Of a stretch of 64,000 nt of DNA, positions 36,320 through 45,297 are shown in pieces. The stretch is from Paracoccaceae bacterium (GTDB taxonomy: Bacteria > Pseudomonadota > Alphaproteobacteria > Rhodobacterales > Rhodobacteraceae). The stretch is from assembly GCA_030066905.1 (NCBI GenBank), contig JASJAR010000001.1, positions 1 to 64,000 on the forward strand, written 5' to 3'. The notes beneath the pieces were generated by a model. It saw nothing but the letters and a program-made list of their open reading frames with translations. It was not told the origin of the DNA and ran no database searches. Numbering within the stretch: the first letter of the stretch is position 1; each line of letters begins with the position of its first letter. Both the position numbers and the translations under genes were made by a program.

Positions 36320-36790
36320 ATGACCCTGCCAGTGGAACCCGACACCACAGCCCTCGCCCCCCTCCCGTCGCCGCATCCGGCCGAGGCGCTTGTCCTCAAC
36401 TGCATGGACCACCGCCTCATCGGTGCGGTCGGCGATTATCTCGCGGCCTGCGGCCTTGCGGGTAGGTACGATCAGATTTCGCTAGCCGGCGGGGCCATCG
36501 GCGTCATGTCGGACCGGACCGCGCCATGGGCGGCGACCTTCTGGGCCCATGTCAGGCTCGCCCGGGAGCTACACGGGGTCAGCCGGCTGATCGTGATCGA
36601 CCACCGCGACTGCGGCGCCTGCAAGGCCTTCGTCGCCGGCGACTGCGCCGATGAGCGCGGACGCGAACGGGCGATCCACATCCGCGCCATGGAAGCGCTC
36701 GCCGAAGAGGTCCGTGCACGTGAGCCGGGGCTCGCGGTCGAGCTATTGCTGATGGACCTCGACGGCAGTGTCGAGCGGCTCGACGGATGA
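36320..36790 (+). CDS. Small beta-carbonic-anhydrase-like protein
   Basis: A 156-residue protein with the beta-carbonic anhydrase zinc pattern: Cys and Asp-His-Arg in NCMDHR near the N-terminus, then IDHRDCGACK with the histidine and second cysteine. It is much shorter than true beta-carbonic anhydrases (about 200-220 residues), lacking part of the C-terminal region. It is divergent from the SqrR-like gene. Hydratase activity, COS/CS2 hydrolase activity or a non-enzymatic role are all possible. Confidence 0.75.
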   Translation: MTLPVEPDTTALAPLPSPHPAEALVLNCMDHRLIGAVGDYLAACGLAGRYDQISLAGGAIGVMSDRTAPWAATFWAHVRLARELHGVSRLIVIDHRDCGACKAFVAGDCADERGRERAIHIRAMEALAEEVRAREPGLAVELLLMDLDGSVERLDG

Positions 36791-36908
36791 GCCCCGTCGT
36801 GTGGGCGAAGAGCGCCCGACGGCACGGCCGGTTCGTTCGACCCTGACAACCGCGCCTCGGGAGCCCGACCGCCCGGGTTGGGCGCCGCTCCGTGCCGTAA
36901 CGCGGCGG

Positions 36909-37106
36909 TCAGGTCGTCCGCGCGCAACGTTCGGAAATCGGGATCGGCTTGATCTGGCCTTCGGCCGTGTCATGGTACCCCAGCAGGAGTTGCAGGGGGC
37001 ATGTCTTTGGCATTGACGCAAATCGGCGGCAAAGGTCGGCGGCAAAACCGTCCCCGTCATAGCGGGCAACGACGGTCTTCCGCAGGCATCGGGCTGGCGC
37101 GCGCAC
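36909..37106 (-). CDS. Possible small hypothetical protein
   Basis: A GTG-started frame of 65 codons in the 317-base gap between the carbonic-anhydrase-like gene and the ROK kinase, facing away from the latter. The product has protein-like texture (ARYDGDGFAADLCRRF, LLLGYHDTAEGQIKPIP) and fairly high GC at third positions. There is no clear ribosome site and no recognised family. It may be a gene remnant. Confidence 0.3.
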   Translation of the reverse strand: MRAPARCLRKTVVARYDGDGFAADLCRRFASMPKTCPLQLLLGYHDTAEGQIKPIPISERCARTT

Positions 37107-37107
37107 G

Positions 37108-38013
37108 ATGATTTGCGGCGGGATAGATGTCGGCGGGACGAAGATCGAGGCCCGGCTGTTCGAGGGGGAGGGGTTCGCACCGGGCGCCGGCCAGCGATGG
37201 GCGACACCTCAAGACAGCTACGAGGCATTTCTGGCGCAGATTGCGGACGCCGTGCGCTGGCTCGGGACGCAGGCCGGCGACACCCGATTGCCCGTCGGTC
37301 TGGCCCTCGCCGGCCCCGTCGACGGCGAAGGCGGCGTGAGCCATGCGGTGAACACCGTCGCGCGCGGCCACTCGGTCGGGCGCGATCTGTCCCGGCAGGT
37401 CGGCCGCCACACCCCGCTTATCAACGACTGCGTCGCGTTCACGCTCTCCGAAGCGACCGGCGGGGCAGCCGACGGCGCGCGGTCGGTGGTCGGGATCACA
37501 TTCGGCACCGGGCTCGGTGCGGGCCATGTCGTCGACGGCGCCCTGGCGGTCAGGTTTGGCGGCCACGGCGCGGAGATCGGCCATGCGGGCCTCTCCGCAC
37601 GGCTCCGGGACCGCCACGACCTGCCCGACCTCCCCTGTGGCTGCGGACGGCGGATGTGCCTTGAAGCCTATCTCTCGGCTGGCGGTCTTGCGACGCTCCT
37701 GCGCCACCGCACCGGCCGCAACGCCCCTCTCGAGGCGATAGCCGACGACCCTCTGGCCGAACCGGCACTCTCGATCTGGTTCGAGATCGTCGCCGAAGCC
37801 CTGGGGCTCGTCTATCTGGCTCTGGCGCCCGACGTGATCGTGCTCGGCGGCGGCCTCTCGCAGATGTCAGGCTTTTCCGAGCGGACGCGGGCGGCGTTGT
37901 CGCCGCTCGCTCTGCCCCCGCTTCCCCTGCCCGAGATCGCGCTCGCCCGCTTCGGAGGGGCATCGGGCGCACGGGGCGCCGCGATCCATGCCTGGGGCGC
38001 GCGCGATGACTGA
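37108..38013 (+). CDS. ROK-family amino-sugar kinase (NagK-like)
   Basis: A 301-residue ROK kinase. The N-terminal phosphate loop is GGIDVGGTKIEARLF. The catalytic region contains INDCVAFTLSEA, and the zinc motif CGCGRRMCLEAYLSAGG is intact. FGGHGAEIGHAG before it carries the sugar-contact glutamate and histidine. It phosphorylates a hexose or N-acetylhexosamine at C6. With nagA following 36 bases later, N-acetylglucosamine is the likely substrate. Confidence 0.87.
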   Translation: MICGGIDVGGTKIEARLFEGEGFAPGAGQRWATPQDSYEAFLAQIADAVRWLGTQAGDTRLPVGLALAGPVDGEGGVSHAVNTVARGHSVGRDLSRQVGRHTPLINDCVAFTLSEATGGAADGARSVVGITFGTGLGAGHVVDGALAVRFGGHGAEIGHAGLSARLRDRHDLPDLPCGCGRRMCLEAYLSAGGLATLLRHRTGRNAPLEAIADDPLAEPALSIWFEIVAEALGLVYLALAPDVIVLGGGLSQMSGFSERTRAALSPLALPPLPLPEIALARFGGASGARGAAIHAWGARDD

Positions 38014-38049
38014 CGCCCAAACCCGCGATACGCGATCCGCGCCCGGCCG

Positions 38050-39129
38050 ATGCTGATCGGAGCGACGCATCTCTGGTCGGGTGGCCGCCTGCATGGCGAT
38101 CTGGGCATCGAATGGAATGGCGGGGTCAAGCGCCTCCGGCCGCTCGGAACCGATACCCCCGATCTTTCTGTGCATCTCGCAACCCCGCCGCTCACCGACC
38201 TTCAGGTCAATGGCGGCGGCGGCGTCCTGTTCAATACCTCTCCGACGATCCTGGGGCTCGACGCCATCGCCACGGCCCACGAACGGCGGGGAACCGGCGC
38301 CATTCTTCCCACGGTCATCACCGATACGCCCGAGGTGATCGAGGCCGCTGCGGAGGCGGTGTTGTCCGCGCGTCAGGACCGGAGGCTTCTCGGTCTTCAC
38401 ATCGAGGGCCCCCATATCGCCATAACACGGCGCGGCACCCATGACGCGCGCTTGATCCGGCCGCTCGACGAGACCACCGTCGCGCTCGTTGAGCGGCTGC
38501 GGGCCGCAGGCGTCGCTGTGATGATCACGCTCGCGCCGGAGGCGGCTGCACCGGACCTCTTTCGGCGCCTCGTGGCCTCCGGCGCCGTCGTCTCCCTCGG
38601 GCATTCGGCCGCCACGGCGGAGGAGACCGAGGCCGCCCTCGCCAACGGCGCGGGCTGTTTCACCCATCTCTACAACGCCATGGAGCCGATGACTTCCCGC
38701 AACCCCGGTCTCCTCGGGGTCGCTCTCAACGCAGACTGCCCCGCCGGTATCATCGCCGACGGCCACCATGTGGATTGGCGGATGTTGCGCATCGCGGTGC
38801 GCGCCCGCCCCGGCCCGACCTTCGCGGTCTCCGACGCGATGCCCACCGTGGGCGGCCCGGATCGCTTCCGCCTCTACGATCAGACGATCTCCGTGAGAAA
38901 CGGCAAGCTCGTCAACGAGGAGGGAAGCCTCGCCGGCGCCCATATCGACATGGCCACCTCTCTCGGCAACCTGATCCGGCTTGGTGGGCTTCCGATGGCA
39001 GGGGCGGTGGCGATGTGCACCGACATCCCGCGCGCCGTACTCGGCTTGCCGGCCCAGCGGCTCGATGGCGCAGGGGTGGGGCTTCTGCTCTTCGACGACG
39101 ATTTGCGCGCCGTGGCGGCACCGGACTGA
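38050..39129 (+). CDS. nagA: N-acetylglucosamine-6-phosphate deacetylase
   Basis: A 359-residue amidohydrolase-fold enzyme removing acetate from GlcNAc-6-phosphate. Motifs are DLQVNGGGG, LHIEGPHI with the metal-binding glutamate, SLGHSAAT, FTHLYNAMEPM, ADGHHVD and VSDAMP with the catalytic aspartate. It follows the ROK kinase on the same strand, giving a kinase-deacetylase pair for amino-sugar recycling or uptake. No NagB of the classical type is adjacent. A SIS-domain candidate lies at 58.0-59.0 kb. Confidence 0.9.
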   Translation: MLIGATHLWSGGRLHGDLGIEWNGGVKRLRPLGTDTPDLSVHLATPPLTDLQVNGGGGVLFNTSPTILGLDAIATAHERRGTGAILPTVITDTPEVIEAAAEAVLSARQDRRLLGLHIEGPHIAITRRGTHDARLIRPLDETTVALVERLRAAGVAVMITLAPEAAAPDLFRRLVASGAVVSLGHSAATAEETEAALANGAGCFTHLYNAMEPMTSRNPGLLGVALNADCPAGIIADGHHVDWRMLRIAVRARPGPTFAVSDAMPTVGGPDRFRLYDQTISVRNGKLVNEEGSLAGAHIDMATSLGNLIRLGGLPMAGAVAMCTDIPRAVLGLPAQRLDGAGVGLLLFDDDLRAVAAPD

Positions 39130-39158
39130 CCCTTCGACCGGCGGCGGTTCGCACGCCG

Positions 39159-40187
39159 TCAGGGCGCCCCGGCCGGAATGTTCTCGCGCAGGATGATCCG
39201 CGGCTCGATGGGCTTGAGCGACAAAAGCGGGGTCCGGGCCGCGATCGACCCCAGAAGGTGGATCACCGCCTGTTCCCCCACGAGCCGCGGGTTCTGATCG
39301 ATAACCACGTCGACCAGCCCTCGCTTGAGCCAGTCGCGCGAGCTGTCGGTCAGGTCGTGCATAATCAAACTCGGACGCTCCGCACAGACCTCCTCGACGG
39401 CCTCGACGACGCCGGTCCGGCTCGCGCCGACGCAGTAGATCCCAACGAGATCCGGCAATCGCCGCAGCAGATCGAGCGTCGCCGCGTTCGAGCGCCGGTT
39501 GTCCTCCCCAGTCTCGATGACCGGCAGCGCCGCGAGGCTCGGCAGATGGGCGCGCGCGTATTCGCGAAACCCCCGCTCCCGCTCGGAATGCCCGTGAAAC
39601 CGCCGCGAGCCGAGGATCACCGCGATCTTGCCGGTCCGGCCCCGCGCCAGCATGCCCATGAGCTGGCCGGCCGTTCGACCCGCCGTCCGATTGTCGACGC
39701 CGACATAGGACGAGCGCGGGGTACCGGGTAGATCGGAGGCGATGGTGACGACCCGCACCCCGCTGTCGCAGAGCCGGCCAATGGCCGCCCGACTGCGCGG
39801 GTGGTCGGTGGTGATGATCCCGACCCCATGGGTGCGCGACGACACCGCGTCGATCGCCCTTTCGAGCGCATCGGGTCCGATCCCGTCCATGGTGACGATG
39901 TTGCAGGATGCCACCAGCGGCAGGCCAGTGGAGAGATTGGTGATGCTGCGCGCCAGATCGCGCATGAAGCTGTTCTCGCCGAACGGGATCAGGAACACCA
40001 GATGCGCCGGGCGTGACGGCAACCTCACCATACCCTCCGAAGGGAGAACGCCGAGCTCCTCGGCGGCCTTCAGGACCCGGTGCCGGTTGGCTGCACTGAC
40101 CCCACGGCGTCCGTTCAGCGCCCGGTCGACCGTTGCCGTCGACAGGCCTGCCCGCCGGGCGATGTCGGGAATAGTGGCTTTGCTCAT
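39159..40187 (-). CDS. LacI-family transcriptional regulator
   Basis: A 342-residue LacI protein with an N-terminal HTH and hinge (TIPDIARRAGLSTATVDRAL, then NGRRGVSAANRHRVLKAAEE) and a periplasmic-binding-protein-like effector domain. It ends convergently with nagA and starts next to the desaturase operon, separated by about 290 bases that carry a perfect inverted repeat. It could control the amino-sugar genes, the desaturase-ABC operon, or both. Confidence 0.9.
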   Translation of the reverse strand: MSKATIPDIARRAGLSTATVDRALNGRRGVSAANRHRVLKAAEELGVLPSEGMVRLPSRPAHLVFLIPFGENSFMRDLARSITNLSTGLPLVASCNIVTMDGIGPDALERAIDAVSSRTHGVGIITTDHPRSRAAIGRLCDSGVRVVTIASDLPGTPRSSYVGVDNRTAGRTAGQLMGMLARGRTGKIAVILGSRRFHGHSERERGFREYARAHLPSLAALPVIETGEDNRRSNAATLDLLRRLPDLVGIYCVGASRTGVVEAVEEVCAERPSLIMHDLTDSSRDWLKRGLVDVVIDQNPRLVGEQAVIHLLGSIAARTPLLSLKPIEPRIILRENIPAGAP

Positions 40188-40216
40188 GGGGCCAACTCCC
40201 CGGAACGACCTGGGGT

Positions 40217-40231
40217 TGATGTATCACATCA
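40217..40231. promoter_or_regulatory. Perfect inverted repeat, probable LacI operator
   Basis: TGATGT-ATC-ACATCA has 6-base perfect arms, 30 bases upstream of the LacI ATG and in front of the divergent desaturase operon. Further TGATGT half-sites occur near 40306 and 40317. An operator for the adjacent LacI protein is the simplest reading. Confidence 0.45.
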
Positions 40232-40476
40232 TCCCGCGAAGGTCCCGCCTTCGCTTCGAATTCCTTCGCGGCGCGACGATCCGGAGGGGGCGGAAGGAGC
40301 GCTTGCTGATGTGTTCTGATGTGATCGGCGGTTTACCGGCAGCCCCGGTTTCGCAATGCTTCGACGGGCAAGCCGTTCTTTTCGTGCCCGCGGCGACGGC
40401 GCCGGGACCCATGGACGGGCGGCCGGCAGGCTCATCGAACCGGGTGGCCAGGTTTGAGTGTGTTTGGGAGGATGAG

Positions 40477-41601
40477 ATGGCAAAGGATCTTGCCGCCGAC
40501 GTCGCGGCTCCCGACTATTCGCTGACCGGTGCGCGGGCCCGCCATGCTGTCGAGGTTGGGCTTGCGGCGGCTGAGTGGTACCACAGCGAGATCCCCCGCA
40601 AGACAATGAAGGAGCTGATGAAGCGTAGCGACCAGCCCGCCTTGCGCGACACCGCGATCTGGGTTGGGCTCCACATGCTCTTCGCCGCCGGCGGCATCGC
40701 CTTCTGGGGCACCTGGTGGGCGGTGCCGTTCTGGCTCGCCTATGGGGTCATCTACGGCTCGGCCTGCGATTCGCGCTGGCACGAGGCCGGGCACGGCACG
40801 GCGTTCAAAACACGCTGGATGAACGACGTCGTCTATCACATCGCGTCCTTTCAGGTCATGCGGAACCCGGTTGCCTGGCGCTGGTCCCATGCACGGCACC
40901 ACACAGACACGATCATCGTCGGCCGCGACCCCGAGATCGCCTGGATGCACCCGATCAATCTCACCCTTAAGGCGCTGGCCTATGTCGGGATCGTCGATGC
41001 CTGGAAGTCGCTCGGCATCCTCTTCCGGCAGGCGGGCGGCCGGTTCTCCGACGACGAGAAGGATTACGTCCCCGAGGCCGAGCGGCCGAAGGCGGTGTTC
41101 TGGGCCCGCGTCCATGTCGCGGTCCACCTCGGCACCTGGGCGACCGCGCTCGGCCTGTCACTCGCCGGGATGGGCTGGGCGTCGATCATCCCGCTTCTGC
41201 TGATCGGCCTGCCGCGCATCTACGGCTGTTGGCACATGGTCATGATGGGGCTTTTGCAGCACGGCGGGCTCGCCGAGGATGTGCTCGACCATCGGCTCAA
41301 CAGCCGCACCGTCTACATCAACCCGGTCTCGTCCTGGATCTACTGGAACATGCAGTACCACATCGAGCACCACATGTTCCCGATGGTGCCCTATCACGCG
41401 CTGCCGAAGCTCCATCAGCTCATCAAGGACGACCTGCCGCCGCCGAACACCTCGATTGCCGATGCCTACCGCGAAATGTGGAACGCGGTGATGCGCCAGC
41501 GGAAGGACGCGAGCTATTACGTCCGCAAAGACCTGCCGCCGACGGCCAGCCCCTACCGCGACGACCTCCACCAGTTCGTGCCCGACCGGAGCCACGCGTG
41601 A
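40477..41601 (+). CDS. Fatty-acid-desaturase-family membrane oxygenase
   Basis: A 374-residue integral membrane di-iron enzyme. The three histidine boxes are HEAGH (about 102), HARHH (about 139) and HIEHH (about 296). Hydrophobic pairs at about 65-100 and 205-250 span the membrane. The start is the ATG after GGGAGG. The long in-frame extension upstream is not coding-like. It opens an operon with a PanB-like gene (4-base overlap) and a sugar ABC transporter, so hydroxylation or O-demethylation of a sugar or cyclitol, as proposed for MocD of rhizopine catabolism, is more likely than lipid desaturation. No ferredoxin gene is adjacent. Confidence 0.85.
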   Translation: MAKDLAADVAAPDYSLTGARARHAVEVGLAAAEWYHSEIPRKTMKELMKRSDQPALRDTAIWVGLHMLFAAGGIAFWGTWWAVPFWLAYGVIYGSACDSRWHEAGHGTAFKTRWMNDVVYHIASFQVMRNPVAWRWSHARHHTDTIIVGRDPEIAWMHPINLTLKALAYVGIVDAWKSLGILFRQAGGRFSDDEKDYVPEAERPKAVFWARVHVAVHLGTWATALGLSLAGMGWASIIPLLLIGLPRIYGCWHMVMMGLLQHGGLAEDVLDHRLNSRTVYINPVSSWIYWNMQYHIEHHMFPMVPYHALPKLHQLIKDDLPPPNTSIADAYREMWNAVMRQRKDASYYVRKDLPPTASPYRDDLHQFVPDRSHA

Positions 41602-42401
41602 GCGCCCGGACCCTCCCCACAGTCGCCGATCTTCTGGCCGACAAGGGCAAGGGCCAGAAGACCATGCTGCGTTATTTCAGTCTCGAGGAGGCGGCAGCCG
41701 CCGAGGCCGCGGGCATCGACATCTCCTCGGTCCCCGACGACGTGCTCTTTCATCCGGGCTACCGCGAGATGGCCCCGACGATCTTCTCGATGACCGGACG
41801 CACCCATCTTGAAGCCGGCACGCCCGACGATTACCTTCGCTGGGCCGCGGATGCGATGAACCGCGGGGCCGACGCGATCTATTGCTCGGGCTCCTTCGAC
41901 ACGGTGGAATACCTCGCCAAAGAGTTCATCCCCGTTGTCGGCCATGTCGGCCTCTGCCCGGCCCGCGCCACCTGGACAGGCGGGTTCCGCGCGGTGGGCA
42001 AGACCGCCGAAAGCGCGACGAAGCTGATGCGGGACGTCAAGGATTACGAGGCGGCCGGGGCCTTCGCCGTCGAGATAGAGGTCGTCCCCGAAGCGGTCGC
42101 CAGCGAGATTGCAAAGCGCACCGAAATCCTGTTGTGGTCGATGGGGGCCGGGCCGGGCTGCGATGCCCAGTATCTCTTCGCCAACGACATTCTCGGCTAT
42201 ACCGAGGGCCGCATTCCCCGCCATTCCAAGGTCTACCGGGACTTCGCCGGCGAGTACGAGCGGCTGCAACGCGAGCGCATCGCTGCCTTCAGGGAATTCG
42301 TGGCCGATGTCGAGGCCGGCGCCTACCCCGAAAACAAGCATCTTGTCGGGATCGAACCCGGCGAGCTTGAGGTGTTCAGAGAAGGGCTGGAGCAGATTTG
42401 A
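41598..42401 (+). CDS. PanB-like (ketopantoate hydroxymethyltransferase superfamily) protein, atypical active site
   Basis: A 267-residue TIM-barrel protein recognisably related to PanB: IPVVGHVGLCPARATWTGGF, DYEAAGAFAVEIEVVPE, GAGPGCDAQYLF and FVADVEAGAYPENKH match in order. Compared with remembered E. coli PanB, the position of metal ligand Asp84 is Gly67 and the Lys112/Glu114 pair appears as Tyr95/Ser97. The glutamate in the EVVP segment is kept. It starts at GTG overlapping the desaturase stop. It is probably not a pantothenate enzyme but a relative using another substrate, perhaps a one-carbon unit or lyase reaction. Confidence 0.78.
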   Translation: MSARTLPTVADLLADKGKGQKTMLRYFSLEEAAAAEAAGIDISSVPDDVLFHPGYREMAPTIFSMTGRTHLEAGTPDDYLRWAADAMNRGADAIYCSGSFDTVEYLAKEFIPVVGHVGLCPARATWTGGFRAVGKTAESATKLMRDVKDYEAAGAFAVEIEVVPEAVASEIAKRTEILLWSMGAGPGCDAQYLFANDILGYTEGRIPRHSKVYRDFAGEYERLQRERIAAFREFVADVEAGAYPENKHLVGIEPGELEVFREGLEQI

Positions 42402-42473
42402 GACGATGAACGGGCCTGACAAGGCGGCAAGACCCCAATGGCCCGCAAACAACCAACACGGAGGAGGATTACC

Positions 42474-43409
42474 ATGGACAGACGGATATTTCTGGGGGCG
42501 AGCGCGGCACTTGCCCTCTCGGCAAGCGCGGCCTTCGCGCAGGACGCCAAGACGTTTTACTGGATCAGCCACGGCTCACCGGCCGACCCGGTCTGGACCT
42601 ACTTTCTCGAAGGCGCCGAGCAATGGGCCGCCGATACCGGGCATACGGTCAACACCTCGTTTCATTCCGGCGACGTGCCGAGCCACCAGGAGGCGCTGCG
42701 CGCGGCGATCGCCGCTGGGGCGGATGGGATCTGTTCGTCGAACCCCGACCCCGGCTCGCTGATCGATGTCGTCGCCGAGGCCCGGGCGGCGGGAATCCCG
42801 ACGCTCAACTTCAACACGCCGGACCCAAGTGCCGACTGGAACGCCTATATCGGCGGCGACCTCGTCTCTGTCGGACGGTCCTGGGCGCAGTATCTGGTCG
42901 ATAACGGCCTCGTCGAGGAAGGCGATTTCGTATGGATGCCCGTCGAGGTGCCCGGGGCGACCTACGGCGTGCAGGAAGAAGAAGGCATCGCCAGCGTCTT
43001 CGAGCCTCTTGGCATCACCTGGGAGGTCACCGACGCCACCCTCGACCAGGCCGAGATCATCACCCGGATGACCGATTACATGACGGCCAACCGCAGCCGA
43101 ATCGACGCGATGATCGGCCTTGGCGATCTCGTCACCGGCTCGGTCGTCCGGGTCTGGAATCAGGCCGGGGTCGCGCCGGGGGAAATCCCCGTCGTCGGCT
43201 GGGGCAACAGCCTCGACACCACCCAAGGCGTGATGGACGGCTATGTGAACGCGGCGATGTGGCAAGATCCGCAGGCGACAAGCTACATGTGCCTCTCGGC
43301 GGCGCTGATGGAGACCTCGAGCATTCCGGTCGGGTTCAACATCATCACCGGTGCGCTCTACGAGGCCGACCAGGCACCGCTCTATCACGGCATCATGGGC
43401 GGGAACTGA
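42474..43409 (+). CDS. Sugar ABC transporter periplasmic binding protein (Frc/Rbs type)
   Basis: A 311-residue RbsB-like binding protein with a signal peptide (RRIFLGASAALALSASAAFA). The two-lobed type I fold shows FYWISHGSPADPVWTYFLEGAE, GADGICSSNPDPGSL, and a late GWGNSLDTTQGVMDGYVNAAM. The ATG follows GGAGGA. It is the first of three transporter genes in binding protein-permease-ATPase order. The ligand is unknown. A methylated or otherwise modified monosaccharide or cyclitol would fit the neighbouring genes. Confidence 0.9.
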   Translation: MDRRIFLGASAALALSASAAFAQDAKTFYWISHGSPADPVWTYFLEGAEQWAADTGHTVNTSFHSGDVPSHQEALRAAIAAGADGICSSNPDPGSLIDVVAEARAAGIPTLNFNTPDPSADWNAYIGGDLVSVGRSWAQYLVDNGLVEEGDFVWMPVEVPGATYGVQEEEGIASVFEPLGITWEVTDATLDQAEIITRMTDYMTANRSRIDAMIGLGDLVTGSVVRVWNQAGVAPGEIPVVGWGNSLDTTQGVMDGYVNAAMWQDPQATSYMCLSAALMETSSIPVGFNIITGALYEADQAPLYHGIMGGN

Positions 43410-43425
43410 ACGCTGTTCGCCCCCT

Positions 43426-43455
43426 GCCCGCGGCGCGAATACGCTCGTCGCGGGC
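43426..43455. promoter_or_regulatory. Intercistronic hairpin after binding-protein gene
   Basis: GCCCGCGGCG (43426-43435) pairs with CGTCGCGGGC (43446-43455), nine Watson-Crick pairs plus one G-T, with a 10-base loop. It lies between binding-protein and permease genes, where mRNA hairpins often raise binding-protein yield. Confidence 0.45.
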
Positions 43456-43491
43456 GCCCCTGCCCTTCACCGCTGGCCCCCGGGAGACCCC

Positions 43492-44544
43492 ATGACGGAC
43501 GAAAAAACCTCCGCACCTACCGGTGCCGCGCCGCCGCGCGAGGTCGACTTCCTGCGCCGGCTGTCGGCGACGCCGGAGTTGGGGCCGGCGATCCTGCTAA
43601 TCGTGATGCTCGTCGTCTTCACCGCGATCAATCCGGCCTTCATCTCGCTGAACAACATCTCCAATGCGCTGACGTTCACGGTGGAACTCGGGCTGATCGC
43701 ACTTGGCATGACGCTTCTGATGACAAGCGGGGAGTTCGACCTTTCGGTGGGCTCGGTCTTCGGCTTCACGGCGGTGGTGATGTGGACGCTGATCAACTCC
43801 ACCGCGCTGGGGATGCCGCTGGCCTTTCTCATCGCAATGTCGGTGGCGCTCGCCATCGGCGCCATCAACGGGTTCTTCGTTACCCGGCTGAAGATTCCTT
43901 CGTTCCTCGTGACGCTGGGCATGCTGCTGGTGGTGCGCGGCAGCGCGCTCTGGCTGACGAGCGGATTTCCCCAGCGGACCTGGGACGCAGGCGAGCAATG
44001 GCTGGCCGAATGGCTGGTGGGCGATTTCTGCATCGGGGGTGCGGGGGACTTCTGCACCGGGGGCCTGCGCGTCTATATGAGCCTCATCTGGTTCGTGCTC
44101 ATCGCCGCCCTTCTCCACTACGTCCTGACCCGCACCCGGTTCGGAAACTGGATCCAGGCGACCGGCGGCAATCCGGCGGCCGCGCGGAACCGCGGGGTTC
44201 CGATCCGGCGGGTGAAGATGCTCCTTTTCATGCTGACCTCGGCCCTCGCGGGGCTTACGGGCATCATCTCGTCGATCCGGGTGTCCGCCGCAAACCCGAA
44301 CTCCGGCACGACCTACGAGCTCGAAGTCATCGCCATGGTCGTGATCGGCGGCACCGCACTCATGGGCGGGCGCGGCACGATTCTCGGCACGGTCCTCGGC
44401 GTGCTGATCCTGCGTTTGATGCGTAACGGGATCGTGCTGATCGGCGTGCCCGGGCTCGCCTACAACATCTTCATCGGAGCGATCATTCTCGGGATGATGG
44501 CCCTCCACTCGGCGCTCGAACGCCGCCACAACGAGGGGACCTGA
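43492..44544 (+). CDS. Sugar ABC transporter permease
   Basis: A 350-residue RbsC/FrcC-type permease with about 8 to 10 helices. Conserved stretches are LALGMTLLMTSGEFDLSVGS (as IALGMTLL...), VTRLKIPSFLVTLGMLLVVRG and GGTALMGGRGTILGTVLGVL. A short insertion with two cysteines (CIGGAGDFCTGG, about 180-195) lies in a periplasmic loop. It starts 82 bases after the binding-protein gene and is 3 bases before the ATPase gene. Confidence 0.92.
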   Translation: MTDEKTSAPTGAAPPREVDFLRRLSATPELGPAILLIVMLVVFTAINPAFISLNNISNALTFTVELGLIALGMTLLMTSGEFDLSVGSVFGFTAVVMWTLINSTALGMPLAFLIAMSVALAIGAINGFFVTRLKIPSFLVTLGMLLVVRGSALWLTSGFPQRTWDAGEQWLAEWLVGDFCIGGAGDFCTGGLRVYMSLIWFVLIAALLHYVLTRTRFGNWIQATGGNPAAARNRGVPIRRVKMLLFMLTSALAGLTGIISSIRVSAANPNSGTTYELEVIAMVVIGGTALMGGRGTILGTVLGVLILRLMRNGIVLIGVPGLAYNIFIGAIILGMMALHSALERRHNEGT

Positions 44545-44547
44545 GCC

Positions 44548-45297
44548 ATGACCACCCCCATCGTCGAAATGCGCGGCATCGAAAAATTCTATGGCCGCAT
44601 CCATGCCCTGCGTGGCGTCAACCTCCATGTCAGCAAGGGCGAGATCGTCGGCCTTCTGGGCGACAACGGGGCGGGCAAGTCCACCCTTATCAAGGTGCTG
44701 TCGGGCGCCGTCCCGTTCACGTCGGGCGAGATTCTCATCAACGGCCGCACCGTCGAGCTCAACACCACCAACGACGCGATCGACGCTGGCGTGGAGACGA
44801 TATACCAGGACAGCGCTCTGGTGCCGCAGCTTTCCATCGCGCGGAACCTGTTTCTCGGCCGCGAAATCACCCGTGGGCCGCTGGGGCGCCTCGATCAGGG
44901 GCAGATGAACGCGGTCGCCTCGGACCTGTTGCGCCGGGTGGGGATCACCAAGAACATCCCGCCCACGACGCCGATCAGCTCCCTGTCGGGCGGCGAACGC
45001 CAGGCGGTGGCCATCGCGCGGGCGATGTACTTCGACAGCGAAATCATCATTCTCGACGAGCCGACGAACAATCTCGGCGTGGCCGAAACCCAAGGTGTGC
45101 TGAACTTCGTCCGCGACGCCCGCGACAAGGGTCATGCCTGCATCTTCATCGCCCACAACATCCACCACGTGTTCCAGGTGGTGGACCGGATGGTGGTGAT
45201 GCGGCGCGGCGAGGTCGTCGCCGACGATCTCAGCCCGAAGACCTCCACGATCCAGGATGTGGAGGACATCATCACCGGCGAACACATGGCCGCCTGA
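44548..45297 (+). CDS. Sugar ABC transporter ATPase, single domain (FrcA-like)
   Basis: A 249-residue ATPase with Walker A GDNGAGKST, signature LSGGERQAVAIARAM, Walker B IIILDEPTNNLG and a following switch histidine (IAHNIHHV). The single-domain form fits FrcA-type systems, where it acts as a homodimer. Its stop overlaps the start of the mutarotase-like gene. All nucleotide motifs are intact. Confidence 0.93.
   Translation: MTTPIVEMRGIEKFYGRIHALRGVNLHVSKGEIVGLLGDNGAGKSTLIKVLSGAVPFTSGEILINGRTVELNTTNDAIDAGVETIYQDSALVPQLSIARNLFLGREITRGPLGRLDQGQMNAVASDLLRRVGITKNIPPTTPISSLSGGERQAVAIARAMYFDSEIIILDEPTNNLGVAETQGVLNFVRDARDKGHACIFIAHNIHHVFQVVDRMVVMRRGEVVADDLSPKTSTIQDVEDIITGEHMAA

Noticed and set aside
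39742-40476. In-frame extension upstream of the desaturase gene
   Set aside because: It is antisense to the LacI gene and rich in Arg and Ser. The ATG at 40477 has a good ribosome site.
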